From Fimiplasma intestinipullorum (lineage in GTDB: Bacteria; Bacillota_I; Bacilli_A; Erysipelotrichales; Coprobacillaceae), in NCBI GenBank assembly GCA_018715065.1, contig DVMJ01000051.1:1-64000 (forward strand): DNA of 64,000 bases, read 5' to 3'. Positions 1 through 8,229 of this stretch are shown one piece after another. The notes beneath the pieces were generated by a model. The model saw only the letters and a program-made list of their open reading frames with translations, had not been told where the DNA came from and made no database searches. The first letter of the stretch is position 1. Each line of letters opens with the position of its first letter. The translations under genes and the position numbers were made by a program.

Positions 1-578
1 GCTTGAAGCAGGCACGTGAAGTAGAATTGTCTGAACTCATCAATAAAGCACAACGCTCAGGATTGCCGGAAGATTCTCAGGCAGCCAACGATTATGCAAG
101 TTTATGCGATCGTTTTGAAAAGAAGCTGCATGATCTCGAATTGACACGAATGGTGGCTTTGCAGATGGGACCACAGATCCGACTGATTCAGAATAACAAT
201 ATTCAGATGACTGAGAAGATCCAGTCTTCTATTGTGAATACGATCCCGCTTTGGAAATCACAGATGGTTTTAGCGCTGGGACTGGATCATTCAACCAAGG
301 CCATGGAAGCGCAGCGTGCAGTCAGTGATATGACCAATCAGCTGTTGAAGAAAAATGCTGAGAAGTTGAAGATGGGAACGCTGGAAACCGCTAAAGAATC
401 AGAACGTGGAATTGTCGATATGGAGACTCTTAAACAGACCAATCAGTCGTTGATCTCTACGCTTGATGAAGTAATGAAGATTCAGGAAGAAGGTAGAGCC
501 AAACGCCAGGCAGCCAGTGAAGAGCTCGCTAAAATTGAAAATGAGCTGAAAAATAAGCTTTTAGAAATTCGGCATTAA
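1..578 (+). CDS. TelA/YceH-type toxic-anion-resistance family protein, C-terminal part
   Basis: The gene enters from the left edge; the reading frame begins at base 3 and ends at TAA 576-578, leaving about 191 residues of the C-terminus. The visible part is almost all helical and charged, with the family features: a Leu-rich DLELTRMVALQMGPQIRLIQ stretch near residues 45-64, then QSSIVNTIPLWKSQM, then a long coiled coil to the end. The family is linked to tellurite and cell-envelope stress resistance, but its molecular role is unclear. It is followed at once by a strong terminator, so it ends its own transcript. The family call rests on recalled similarity in this half only. Confidence 0.8.
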   Translation, partial: LKQAREVELSELINKAQRSGLPEDSQAANDYASLCDRFEKKLHDLELTRMVALQMGPQIRLIQNNNIQMTEKIQSSIVNTIPLWKSQMVLALGLDHSTKAMEAQRAVSDMTNQLLKKNAEKLKMGTLETAKESERGIVDMETLKQTNQSLISTLDEVMKIQEEGRAKRQAASEELAKIENELKNKLLEIRH

Positions 579-602
579 ATACGACTCCGGTCGTATTTTT
601 TT
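578..602 (+). terminator. Intrinsic terminator after the TelA-type gene
   Basis: An 8-bp perfect stem (AATACGAC at 578-585 with GTCGTATT at 590-597) with a 4-nt loop is followed by a T run. It overlaps the last base of the stop codon. Confidence 0.85.
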
Positions 603-634
603 AATTTGGGCATATGATGAGTTGAGGTGATGGT

Positions 635-826
635 ATGCTTGTCATTCAGACACACATGTTTCAAATCTCCAAATATGTCAAACTCACAGTCATGACCGAT
701 GCCCTGATTGAGGTCGAACTTCCTGAAAAACGGATGCGTCTTGAGGGGGAAGGGTTTGAAGTGACCTATATGTCTTTGCATGAACTGCGCGGGAAAGGTC
801 ATATCCAAAAGGTGGTTTTCTTATAG
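635..826 (+). CDS. yqfC: YqfC-like sporulation protein (YabP/YqfC family)
   Basis: A 63-residue protein, shorter than B. subtilis YqfC (about 93). Its beta-rich body (VKLTVMTDALIEVELPEKRM then a GEGFEVTYMSLHELRGKGHIQKV segment) resembles the YabP/YqfC fold, and it lies directly upstream of yqfD and phoH, the conserved order in spore formers. Start ATG 635 follows GAGGTGA at 624-630; an in-frame ATG at 617 meets a stop at once. The stop TAG (824-826) overlaps the proposed yqfD start. In B. subtilis yqfC and yqfD are expressed in the mother cell under SigE. The sequence is divergent, so the call leans partly on position. Confidence 0.7.
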   Translation: MLVIQTHMFQISKYVKLTVMTDALIEVELPEKRMRLEGEGFEVTYMSLHELRGKGHIQKVVFL

Positions 827-1746
827 GCTTCGATCTATTCGAGTTCCATGGTGACCATCTGCCTGAGTTATTGGAGAGTTTAAAACAGCATGGAATTCCT
901 ATCTATCATCTTAAGCCGACTAAACAGAACACGTATCTGATGATGGCGCGTCACCGCTATCGGCGCACATTGCTGTCTTTACATCCGGACCTTTGGTTTG
1001 TCCGTTCGACAGGACTGCTGTATTATATACTGCGCTTTGTATCCGGGCGCTTTCGTCTGGTCGGCTTAGCCAGTTTCTTTGTGACTTATTTTTGGCTCGG
1101 GCAATATGTCTGGACAATCACCATTGAAGGCAGTCGACCGGATATTACCGCAGAATTATCCAGTCAGCTGGCTGATTATGGGCTCAAACCGCCTGCAACA
1201 TTAATGAGTCAGCAGGAACTGGAAGAAATTCAAGGACAGTTGCAGCAGGATCATGCAGATAAGATCGATTGGCTGAGTTTGGAAGTCAGCGGACATACGT
1301 ATCGTCTGCAATACACTCCAAAAGTCATCAGTGAGGTGACAAAAGAAGATTATAAACCGTTGATTGCCAGTCATGATGGTCTGGTCGATCGCATCGAGGT
1401 TTCTAAAGGCAATGTTTTAGTGACGCGAAACCAGTACGTGCATAAAGGGGAGACACTGGTTGATAACTCGTTAGTCACGACTAGCGACGAAGTTCGCTTT
1501 ATTCCGGTAGAAGGAAAAGTCTATGCCTACACTTGGAAAATATATGAGGCAAGCATGCCTGTCACAGATCAGGTCGATGCGTTTAGCGAGCTGCGTTTAG
1601 CAATTTTAGAGCAGGTTCGTGCTGATTTAGGTGAGGATGATTCGATCGAGCAAGAAAATGTTTTGCAATATGAGACAAATGAGGGTAAAATAACACTGAG
1701 GATACATTTTACTTTGTATCAGAATATCGCAAGTAAAGGGGACTAG
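823..1746 (+). CDS. yqfD: YqfD-like sporulation membrane protein
   Basis: A YqfD-family stage IV sporulation protein, required in B. subtilis for efficient sporulation. A membrane segment (FRLVGLASFFVTYFWLGQYV) precedes an extracytoplasmic beta-rich region carrying HDGLVDRIEVSKGNVLVTRNQYVHKGETLV, the family's typical G-rich core. The start is unusual. The first conventional start is TTG 871, but in-frame sequence upstream (GFDLFEFHGDHLPELLESL) matches the conserved YqfD N-terminus. A ribosome site (AGGTGG 810-815) is spaced for an ATA codon at 823 that overlaps the yqfC stop as ATAG. No ATG, GTG or TTG exists in frame between the upstream stop at 781 and 871. With ATA the protein is 307 residues, with TTG 291. 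phoH follows 2 nt later. Confidence 0.8.
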   Translation: MGFDLFEFHGDHLPELLESLKQHGIPIYHLKPTKQNTYLMMARHRYRRTLLSLHPDLWFVRSTGLLYYILRFVSGRFRLVGLASFFVTYFWLGQYVWTITIEGSRPDITAELSSQLADYGLKPPATLMSQQELEEIQGQLQQDHADKIDWLSLEVSGHTYRLQYTPKVISEVTKEDYKPLIASHDGLVDRIEVSKGNVLVTRNQYVHKGETLVDNSLVTTSDEVRFIPVEGKVYAYTWKIYEASMPVTDQVDAFSELRLAILEQVRADLGEDDSIEQENVLQYETNEGKITLRIHFTLYQNIASKGD

Positions 1747-1748
1747 AA

Positions 1749-2726
1749 ATGAGCAGTGAAAAAATTTTGCAGCTCCAATCTCAAATTACCATTGAACAGC
1801 TCTCACGCTTACTAGGTTTGCATGAAGAGAATATTACGATTCTGGAAAAAGAATTTCATACATCGATCATTGTCCGACAGGATCAGCTCATCTTCCAACA
1901 TCTCTCGGACGAGGATTTTGACTTGATCCAGGCACTCTTCAAGACGCTTTGCGTAATGGTCAAGAAAGATATCAGTATCGGTTCGCGTGAAATGGTCTAC
2001 GCGATCAAACTGGCCAGGTCGGGTCAATTAAAAGAATTAGAAAATTTTTCTAATCAGGTCATTGCCAAAACGCAAAGCGGTAAGATCGTTTATCCCAAAA
2101 CATTGGGACAGCAGGAATATTTCCGGGCACTCAAAAATAATGATGTGGTTTTTGGTGTTGGACCGGCGGGGACCGGAAAGACCTACCTGGCGGTTGTCTT
2201 TGCTGTCAATGCTTTGAAGCGCAATGAAGTCAAACGCATTGTACTGACGCGTCCAGCTGTGGAAGCCGGTGAGAATTTAGGTTTCTTACCAGGGGACTTG
2301 AAAGAAAAAGTGGATCCTTATCTTCGTCCGCTTTACGACGCCCTGATTGATATGCTTGGCATGGAGAAAATGGAAAATCTGATGGAAAAGGGCATTATTG
2401 AGATTGCACCACTGGCTTATATGCGTGGTCGTACGCTGGAGGATGCCTATGTGATCCTGGACGAGGCCCAGAATACGACGGATGCTCAAATGAAGATGTT
2501 TTTGACGCGTTTAGGTTTCCGTTCCAAAATGGTCATCACGGGTGATGTGACGCAAATTGATTTGCCTAGAGGGATCCATTCCGGTTTAAAGACGGCTTTG
2601 GAAATACTGAAGGGGATCAAAGGGATCCAGTTTGTATACCTGACTAGTCTTGATGTTGTCAGACATCCTGTGGTGACACAGATCATTGAACGCTATGCTA
2701 AGCGTGAACAAGAGCAGCAGGAATAA
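1749..2726 (+). CDS. phoH: PhoH-family ATPase
   Basis: A 325-residue PhoH-like protein of normal length. An N-terminal KH-like region is followed by the P-loop GPAGTGKT at residues 138-145, a Walker B stretch VILDEAQNTT, and MVITGDVTQIDLP plus the R-rich C-terminal motifs of the family. PhoH-like ATPases are thought to act on RNA, often together with the YbeY endoribonuclease. ATG 1749 follows AAAGGGGA and the yqfD stop by 2 nt. In most Firmicutes yqfF, ybeY, dgkA and era follow; here the next gene is on the opposite strand, so that string is broken. Confidence 0.95.
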   Translation: MSSEKILQLQSQITIEQLSRLLGLHEENITILEKEFHTSIIVRQDQLIFQHLSDEDFDLIQALFKTLCVMVKKDISIGSREMVYAIKLARSGQLKELENFSNQVIAKTQSGKIVYPKTLGQQEYFRALKNNDVVFGVGPAGTGKTYLAVVFAVNALKRNEVKRIVLTRPAVEAGENLGFLPGDLKEKVDPYLRPLYDALIDMLGMEKMENLMEKGIIEIAPLAYMRGRTLEDAYVILDEAQNTTDAQMKMFLTRLGFRSKMVITGDVTQIDLPRGIHSGLKTALEILKGIKGIQFVYLTSLDVVRHPVVTQIIERYAKREQEQQE

Positions 2727-2752
2727 AAAAAGGCGATTCGATGGAATCGCCT
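2725..2752 (-). terminator. Terminator for the small minus-strand gene
   Basis: A 9-bp stem (2731-2739 with 2744-2752, loop GATG) has its A run on the left, which is a T run for the minus strand. Its right arm contains part of the minus-strand stop codon. It also separates phoH from convergent transcription. Confidence 0.75.
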
Positions 2753-3065
2753 AAACATCTGGCAGCTGAAAATAGAGATAGGAAACCAGCGGATGAAAGC
2801 AGTCGGCCTGAATGGTATCTGTTTCGCAATCATCTTCTGGTCCGCTCCAGGATGTAGCCAGAAAATGAAGAAGTTCAGAAACATTATTCACACTCAGCGT
2901 CATGTACATTTCGCCATAGCCTGTTTTCATGGTATCTGTACGTAATGGGGACAGACTGAAGTCAGTTACGCCGTGTTCAAGAATGATATGAAGATCTTTT
3001 TTAAAAGCCAAATAATCTTCGTCCCGATCTGAATGGATAATGATCTGCATGATTGCACGTTTCAT
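2751..3065 (-). CDS. Hypothetical protein, 104 residues
   Basis: I do not recognise this family. The frame is open further upstream, but ATG 3065 has a good ribosome site (GAGGTGAG, complement of 3069-3076) and gives a compact 104-residue soluble protein starting MKRAIMQIIIHSDRDEDYLAFKKDL. The pattern of alternating beta and helix, with IILEHGVTDFSLSPLRTD and MYMTLSVNNVSELLHFLA, looks like a small alpha/beta (ferredoxin-like) domain. No membrane segment or metal motif is visible. It stands alone, divergent from the alkyltransferase-fold gene, with its own terminator. Confidence 0.65.
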   Translation of the reverse strand: MKRAIMQIIIHSDRDEDYLAFKKDLHIILEHGVTDFSLSPLRTDTMKTGYGEMYMTLSVNNVSELLHFLATSWSGPEDDCETDTIQADCFHPLVSYLYFQLPDV

Positions 3066-3165
3066 TGTCTCACCTCTTTTGGGTTGATTATAGCATACTT
3101 GCCTAAACTCGGCAAGATGGCTGGTAAAAAGCGTTGCAAGCGATATGGAGAGAGGAGGCAGACAT

Positions 3166-3471
3166 GTGCAGCAGGAATGGATCGATCTTGTTTTGGCGAT
3201 CGTGGCAGAAGTGCCCAAGGGAAAGGTTGCCTCTTATAGCCAGGTCGCACGCCTTGCAGGATATCCGCGTTATGCAAGACAAGTCGGCTGGGTGCTTAGA
3301 CGAGCGGAGTCCTTTGGCCAATTTCCCTGTCATCGCATTGTTCATGCGGACGGAAGACTGGTCGAAGGCTGGCAAGAACAGCGTGCTTTGCTGGAGGAAG
3401 AAGGGGTCCGTTTTCGGCTGACTGATCGAGTAGATATGGCATATTATCAGTGGAAGGAAGGAAACCGATGA
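3166..3471 (+). CDS. MGMT-domain (Ogt/Ada C-terminal-like) DNA alkyltransferase-family protein
   Basis: A 101-residue single-domain protein with the DNA-binding and active-site domain of O6-alkylguanine-DNA alkyltransferases. It has the helix-turn-helix SYSQVARLAGYPRYARQVGW and the PCHR motif at residues 54-57 with the acceptor-type cysteine C55. It lacks the N-terminal RNase H-like domain of Ogt. Unlike E. coli Atl/YbaZ, which has Trp in place of Cys, the cysteine is kept. Start GTG 3166 follows AGGAGG (3153-3158) at 7 nt; an in-frame ATG at 3145 has no ribosome site. The stop overlaps the next start as ATGA. It could repair alkyl lesions or only flag them; the sequence does not decide. Confidence 0.85.
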   Translation: MQQEWIDLVLAIVAEVPKGKVASYSQVARLAGYPRYARQVGWVLRRAESFGQFPCHRIVHADGRLVEGWQEQRALLEEEGVRFRLTDRVDMAYYQWKEGNR

Positions 3472-3992
3472 AAATAAGACAAGCCACGCTTCAGGATCTG
3501 CCGGGTATTCTGGAATTAATTGAAGAAGCGAAACAGAGTTTGGCAGCCAGAGGCGTTGACCAGTGGCAGAATGGCTACCCTGATGCCATGGTGATTACCA
3601 ATGATATCCAGAAGAGACAAAGTTATGTGATGGAAGCGAATCGGTCGATCATCGGAACAGCTGCTATTCTATGTGAAGAGGACCCTAATTATCAGAAAAT
3701 TGAAGATGGACAATGGTTGACGAGCGGTCCATATGGTGTGGTTCATCGTATCGCTATCCATCCAGATCATAAGGGCCAGGGTCTAGCCGGTTGTTTTTTT
3801 AGTTATGCATGGCAGCTTTGCCAAAGTGCAAACTGCGTTTCATTACGGATCGATACACATCAAGATAATGAGGCGATGCAACATGCTATCAGACACTTTG
3901 GGTTTACTTATTGCGGAATGGTTCAAATGGCAGATGGCAGCCCAAGAAAAGCGTATGAATACATAGGGGAGGAAAAGGATCATGGATTTTAA
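3468..3992 (+). CDS. GNAT-family N-acetyltransferase
   Basis: A 174-residue GNAT protein. The acetyl-CoA-binding motif A appears as VHRIAIHPDHKGQGLAGCFF (R/Q-x-x-G-x-G/A form), followed by the beta-5 region SLRIDTHQDNEAMQHAIRHFGFTYCG typical of the superfamily. Start ATG 3468 overlaps the previous stop and follows GGAAGGAAGG. Its own stop overlaps the ung start by 11 nt, so the three genes are probably co-translated. The substrate cannot be read from sequence. Confidence 0.9.
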   Translation: MKIRQATLQDLPGILELIEEAKQSLAARGVDQWQNGYPDAMVITNDIQKRQSYVMEANRSIIGTAAILCEEDPNYQKIEDGQWLTSGPYGVVHRIAIHPDHKGQGLAGCFFSYAWQLCQSANCVSLRIDTHQDNEAMQHAIRHFGFTYCGMVQMADGSPRKAYEYIGEEKDHGF

Positions 3993-4641
3993 ATCGTTTG
4001 TTGAACAGGAAAAGCAGAAGCCATATTATCAGGAGTTAAAACAGAAAATCGATGATGAATATGCCCATTATACTGTTTATCCGCCTAAAAAAGAAATCTT
4101 TCGCTGCTTGAATCTGACGCACTATGAAGATGTAAAGGTGGTCATTTTGGGACAGGATCCTTATCATGGACCTCATCAGGCAAACGGGCTTTCTTTTTCT
4201 GTGCGGCCGGGAGTAGAAATTCCGCCTAGTCTTGTCAATATTTTTAAAGAATGTCACGATGATGTCGGTTGTGATGTTCCCAATAATGGTGACTTGACCC
4301 CTTGGGCAAAGCAGGGGGTGCTGCTTCTCAACAATGTTTTGACTGTCCGTGCTCACCAAGCCAATTCGCATCGTTTTTATGGCTGGGAAGAGTTTACTTT
4401 GAATGTTGTGAAATTTTTAAACGCACGTGAAAAGCCGATGGTCTTTATCTTATGGGGCAGAAATGCGATTGAAAAAGAGAAGTACATCGATGCTTCCAGA
4501 CATCTGGTTCTCAAGAGTCCGCATCCATCACCGCTTTCAGCTTATCGAGGTTTTTTTGGTTCAAAACCATTCTCCAAGACCAATGCTTTCTTAGTTTCAA
4601 CCGGGCAAGATCCGATTGACTGGCAAATTCCCAATTTGTAA
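3982..4641 (+). CDS. ung: Uracil-DNA glycosylase (family 1)
   Basis: A 219-residue Ung of normal size that removes uracil from DNA as the first step of base excision repair. The water-activating motif GQDPYHGP is present with D59 and H62, and the DNA-intercalation loop is HPSPLSAYRGFFG. The NVLTVRAHQANSH segment and LWGRNA are also family hallmarks. It is the last gene of a small unit with the alkyltransferase-fold and GNAT genes and is followed by a terminator, so the unit looks like a DNA-damage mini-operon. Confidence 0.97.
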   Translation: MDFKSFVEQEKQKPYYQELKQKIDDEYAHYTVYPPKKEIFRCLNLTHYEDVKVVILGQDPYHGPHQANGLSFSVRPGVEIPPSLVNIFKECHDDVGCDVPNNGDLTPWAKQGVLLLNNVLTVRAHQANSHRFYGWEEFTLNVVKFLNAREKPMVFILWGRNAIEKEKYIDASRHLVLKSPHPSPLSAYRGFFGSKPFSKTNAFLVSTGQDPIDWQIPNL

Positions 4642-4684
4642 TTTCTAAAACGCTCGTGAATCGTCATGATGATCATACTTAAGT

Positions 4685-4711
4685 AGATGCTTGTAAGGGC
4701 ATCTTTTTTTT
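4685..4711 (+). terminator. Terminator after ung
   Basis: Stem AGATGC (4685-4690) with GCATCT (4699-4704), 8-nt loop, then an uninterrupted T run. Confidence 0.75.
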
Positions 4712-4737
4712 GGATAATTGATCATCACAAGTGCAAC

Positions 4738-4768
4738 ATAAAAACTCTTGCCATTTATAGACAAGAGT
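4738..4768 (-). terminator. Terminator after ald
   Basis: Stem 4744-4750 with 4762-4768 (ACTCTTG/CAAGAGT). The A run to its left acts as the T run for minus-strand transcription. Confidence 0.75.
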
Positions 4769-4785
4769 CGTTAGCAGATAATCGG

Positions 4786-5838
4786 TTATCTAATTTGACC
4801 GTTATAGATCACAACGCCCTTCGCTAAAGCAGGATCTTTATCGATTGCTTTGTCGAGGCCTAAATTACAGATTTCTAAAATATAAGGGAAAGTCGCATTG
4901 GTCAGGGCATAAGTCGATGTATAAGGGGTCGCACCTGGAATGTTTGGAACGGCATAATGGAGAACACCATATTTTTCAAAGACAGGATGATCATAAGTGG
5001 TCGTATGGTCAATGGTCTCGATTGATGATCCCTGGTCAACAGCAACATCGATGATGACAGAGCCTGGACGCATATTTTTGACCATGGATTCTGTCACGAC
5101 GATTGGTGATTTTTCGCCGGCATTCAAAACAGCTGAGATGACCACATCGGCAAAACGAACAGATTTGGCGATGTTGGAATGATTGGAGAACAGTGTCTCG
5201 ACATGACCGTTATACAGTTCTTCAATGGTTCTCAATTTAGCCAGGTCTGTGTCCAATACAGTGACTCTGGCGCCTAAGCCATAAGCAATCTTGGCGGCTG
5301 ATCGTCCAGCAACACCTGCCCCGATGATGACCACATGTCCGCTTTCGACACCGTTGACACCGCCGAGCAACTGACCGCTTCCGCCATACTGTTTTTGAAG
5401 GAAGGTCGCAGCCTGCATGACAACCAGTCTGCCCGCTACCTCAGACATTGGTAAGAGAAGAGGTAAAGTCCCGTCTTCTGTTTGCACATTTTCATATGCG
5501 ATGGCAGTGACGCCTTTTTTAGCTAAGTATGTTTCTAAATCAGGAATATTAGCTAGATGCAGATAAGCCATGATGATCTGCCCTTCTTTAATAAGAGGTC
5601 GCTCACTTTCCAGAGGTTCCTTAACTTTGATGATGACATCGCAGTTCCAAACCTCGTTTTTATCCACCATCAGCGCACCGGCCTGAATATATTCACTATT
5701 CGAGATACCGGAAGCCACACCGGCACCCAATTCTACAAAAACACTATGTCCAGCCTGTGTCAGTGTTTTGACACCCGGTGGTGTCATGCCTACGCGATAT
5801 TCATTATTGGTAATTTCTTTTGGTATTCCAATTTTCAT
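4786..5838 (-). CDS. ald: Alanine dehydrogenase
   Basis: A 350-residue NAD-dependent alanine dehydrogenase (pyruvate + ammonia + NADH to L-alanine, reversible), slightly shorter than the usual 370. The N-terminal MKIGIPKEITNNEYRVGMTP carries the substrate-binding Arg (R15). KVKEPL and YLHLA carry the conserved Lys and His. The Rossmann motif VIIGAGVAGRSAAKIAYGLGA and the DQGSSIETIDHTT loop with its Asp are intact. ATG 5838 has a strong AGGAGG site. In spore formers Ald supplies pyruvate during sporulation and converts alanine during outgrowth. It is monocistronic and divergent from pcrA. Confidence 0.95.
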   Translation of the reverse strand: MKIGIPKEITNNEYRVGMTPPGVKTLTQAGHSVFVELGAGVASGISNSEYIQAGALMVDKNEVWNCDVIIKVKEPLESERPLIKEGQIIMAYLHLANIPDLETYLAKKGVTAIAYENVQTEDGTLPLLLPMSEVAGRLVVMQAATFLQKQYGGSGQLLGGVNGVESGHVVIIGAGVAGRSAAKIAYGLGARVTVLDTDLAKLRTIEELYNGHVETLFSNHSNIAKSVRFADVVISAVLNAGEKSPIVVTESMVKNMRPGSVIIDVAVDQGSSIETIDHTTTYDHPVFEKYGVLHYAVPNIPGATPYTSTYALTNATFPYILEICNLGLDKAIDKDPALAKGVVIYNGQIR

Positions 5839-5865
5839 GATGAAAGCCTCCTTTTATCTAAACCC

Positions 5866-5871
5866 ATTATA
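5866..5871 (-). promoter_or_regulatory. Extended -10 of the ald promoter
   Basis: On the minus strand TGC-TATAAT lies about 27 nt before the ald start, an extended -10 element. The -35 region is T-rich and poor. Confidence 0.5.
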
Positions 5872-5895
5872 GCATAACTCAGCACAAAAAAGAAA

Positions 5896-5923
5896 TTGTT
5901 TGTTGTAGGATATGTGTTATAAT
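5896..5923 (+). promoter_or_regulatory. SigA-type promoter of pcrA
   Basis: TTGTTT (5896-5901), 16-nt spacer, TATAAT (5918-5923). The expected transcript start near 5930 supports the pcrA start at 5978 rather than the ATG at 5930. Confidence 0.65.
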
Positions 5924-5977
5924 TAGAAAATGAATGAAGCCTTTGTCGCTTCTTTATGCTTGAAAGGAGACTGCAGC

Positions 5978-8119
5978 ATGGATTTAACAAGTCAACTTAA
6001 TCCAGCCCAGAAAGAAGCGGCGACTTATCTGGATGGACATCTTCGCATCGTCGCAGGGGCAGGTTCTGGGAAGACACGCGTCCTCACTTATCGTATTGCT
6101 TATCTGATCGATGAGATTGGGGTCGATCCCCGTTCTATTCTTGCAATTACATTTACCAATAAGGCAGCCAATGAAATGCGCTTAAGGGTTGAAAAGATAT
6201 TGGGGTCCAGTCATTCGGGCGTGCTCGTCTGTACGATCCATTCCTTATGTGTGCGCATCCTGCGCCAGCATATCCGTGTCTTAAATTATCCGGCCAGCTT
6301 TGTCATCATGGATGAAGAAGATCAGCGTGCGTTGCTGAAGCGTCTATACAAGCAGGAGGAAGTAGACGCAAAAGCCATCAGTTATCACAGTGCGCTCAAT
6401 TATATTTCGGTTCGAAAAAACAGTCAGATCAGTCCGGAGATGGCCCTTGAAGAGGCAGGAAGTCTCTATGGTGAACGTAAGAAGGCCTTGCTTTATCAGG
6501 CCTATGTCGCTTATCAGGAGGAACATTACATGCTGGATTTTGATGATCTGATCATCAAGACCAACCAGATCTTAGCGGAGCATGAGGATATTCGGCAGTA
6601 TTGGCAACGACGTTTTCAGTATATTCATGTGGATGAGTTTCAGGATGTGGATGCGCAGAACTATACATTGGTCAAGTGGCTGACCAGTCCCGAGACCATC
6701 GTCTGTGTTGTCGGTGATCCAGACCAGACCATCTATTCGTTCCGCGGGGCGAATGTCCGTTTTATCCTGGATTTTGAAAAGGATTTTGAAGGGGCTAAAA
6801 CGATCTATCTGAATCAGAACTATCGCTCTACCGGCAACATCCTGCAGGCAGCCAATGCTTTGATCAAGAATAATCAGGATCGTCTTGAAAAGGACCTGTA
6901 CACACGCCAAAAAGAGGGCGCTAAGGTCATCCATTACAGTGCAGACAGCGATGTTTTGGAAGCCAAGTATGTGGTCGAAAAGATCGAACAGCTGATCAGT
7001 ACCGTTCCCGATATCAACTATCGGGATTTCGCGGTCCTCTATCGTGCCAATTATCTGTCCAGAACGCTTGAGCAGGAACTGATCCGCATGCAGATCCCAT
7101 ATCGTTTGTTTGGCGGCCTAAAGTTTTTTAGCCGTAAGGAAATCAAGGATGCCCTTTCTTATCTGCGTCTGACCGTGTTCCAAGATGATCTGGCATTTGA
7201 ACGGGTCGTCAATACGCCTGGTCGAGGCATCGGGGAGAAAACGCTGGATAAGATCCGCCAACAGGCGCGTGTTTTAGGTTTATCCATGTATGATACATGT
7301 TTGCTGCATCTCTCAAGCATCGGCTTATCCAATAAAGCTGCTCGCGCGATCGAACAATGGCAGTTTGCCATCGAAAATGCGAAGCGTCAGGCCGGAGACA
7401 TGCTGGATCTCTTTGATCGTTTGCTGGGTGATGTCGGTTATTTGGAGATGCTGCGGATCGATCAGGAAGAAACCCGACTGGAAAACCTGATGGAGCTCAA
7501 AAACAGTATGGCCAGTTTCATGGCGCGTAATGAAGAGGGAAGTCTGGAAGATTATTTACAGGAAGTCGCTTTGTATACGAACCAGGATGTGGATGACGAT
7601 GAACAATATGTTTCCTTGATGACGATTCACATGTCAAAGGGACTGGAATTCCCATATGTTTTTGTGATCGGTCTATCGGAGAATATCTTTCCAAGCCTGC
7701 GCAGCATGGAAGTAGGCAGTCAGGCAGGGTTAGAAGAGGAGCGTCGTTTGGCTTATGTTGCTTTCACGCGTGCGCAAAAGCAGCTTTTCCTGGTTGAAAG
7801 CCGAGGATACAGTTATGTTTCGGGCGGACCGAAAATCGCCAGTCGCTTTATCGATGAGCTAGGTGAGGATGTCATAGTGCACGAAGGAAAGACGAATCGT
7901 TACAAGGCGATCGATTATCTGCCGCCTGTATCAAAAGGAAAACAGCTGAATCTCAATGATACGCCTACAGACTGGAAAGTCGGAGACCTGCTCGTGCACG
8001 ATGTTTTCGGTAAAGGGGTCGTGCTTGCGGTTTCAGGTGAATTGCTTCAAATTGCATTTCCTTTGCCTTATGGAATCAAGATGCTGCAAGCCAATCATAA
8101 GGCCTTAAAAAAGAAATAA
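5978..8119 (+). CDS. pcrA: UvrD/PcrA-type superfamily 1 DNA helicase
   Basis: A 3'-5' SF1A helicase for repair and removal of proteins from DNA, 713 residues with this start (PcrA is usually 720-750). Motif I is AGAGSGKT at residues 26-33. VDEFQDVD (motif II), GDPDQTIYSFRGA (motif III), QNYRST (motif IV) and VSLMTIHMSKGLEF with RRLAYVAFTRAQ (motifs V-VI) follow in order. The C-terminus ends in a small Tudor-like domain (WKVGDLLVHDVFGKGVV) that binds RNA polymerase in PcrA. ATG 5978 has AAAGGAGA at 9 nt; the ATG at 5930 would be nearly leaderless. LigA does not follow, although the two are often paired. Confidence 0.95.
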   Translation: MDLTSQLNPAQKEAATYLDGHLRIVAGAGSGKTRVLTYRIAYLIDEIGVDPRSILAITFTNKAANEMRLRVEKILGSSHSGVLVCTIHSLCVRILRQHIRVLNYPASFVIMDEEDQRALLKRLYKQEEVDAKAISYHSALNYISVRKNSQISPEMALEEAGSLYGERKKALLYQAYVAYQEEHYMLDFDDLIIKTNQILAEHEDIRQYWQRRFQYIHVDEFQDVDAQNYTLVKWLTSPETIVCVVGDPDQTIYSFRGANVRFILDFEKDFEGAKTIYLNQNYRSTGNILQAANALIKNNQDRLEKDLYTRQKEGAKVIHYSADSDVLEAKYVVEKIEQLISTVPDINYRDFAVLYRANYLSRTLEQELIRMQIPYRLFGGLKFFSRKEIKDALSYLRLTVFQDDLAFERVVNTPGRGIGEKTLDKIRQQARVLGLSMYDTCLLHLSSIGLSNKAARAIEQWQFAIENAKRQAGDMLDLFDRLLGDVGYLEMLRIDQEETRLENLMELKNSMASFMARNEEGSLEDYLQEVALYTNQDVDDDEQYVSLMTIHMSKGLEFPYVFVIGLSENIFPSLRSMEVGSQAGLEEERRLAYVAFTRAQKQLFLVESRGYSYVSGGPKIASRFIDELGEDVIVHEGKTNRYKAIDYLPPVSKGKQLNLNDTPTDWKVGDLLVHDVFGKGVVLAVSGELLQIAFPLPYGIKMLQANHKALKKK

Positions 8120-8145
8120 GATGGCCGTTTAGCGGTTAATTTTAG

Positions 8146-8173
8146 TTGAACCCAGGCTATTTTATGGTATAAT
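8146..8173 (+). promoter_or_regulatory. SigA-type promoter of gatCAB
   Basis: TTGAAC (8146-8151), 16-nt spacer, TATAAT (8168-8173), with a leader of roughly 50 nt to gatC. Confidence 0.7.
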
Positions 8174-8229
8174 CTTGAAATGGAACTTCTAGCGAAGTTT
8201 GGATCATTGAAATGAATGGAGGAATGAAA

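Noticed and set aside
5930..5977. Upstream ATG of pcrA
   Set aside because: It is almost at the predicted transcript start and has no ribosome site; ATG 5978 has AAAGGAGA.
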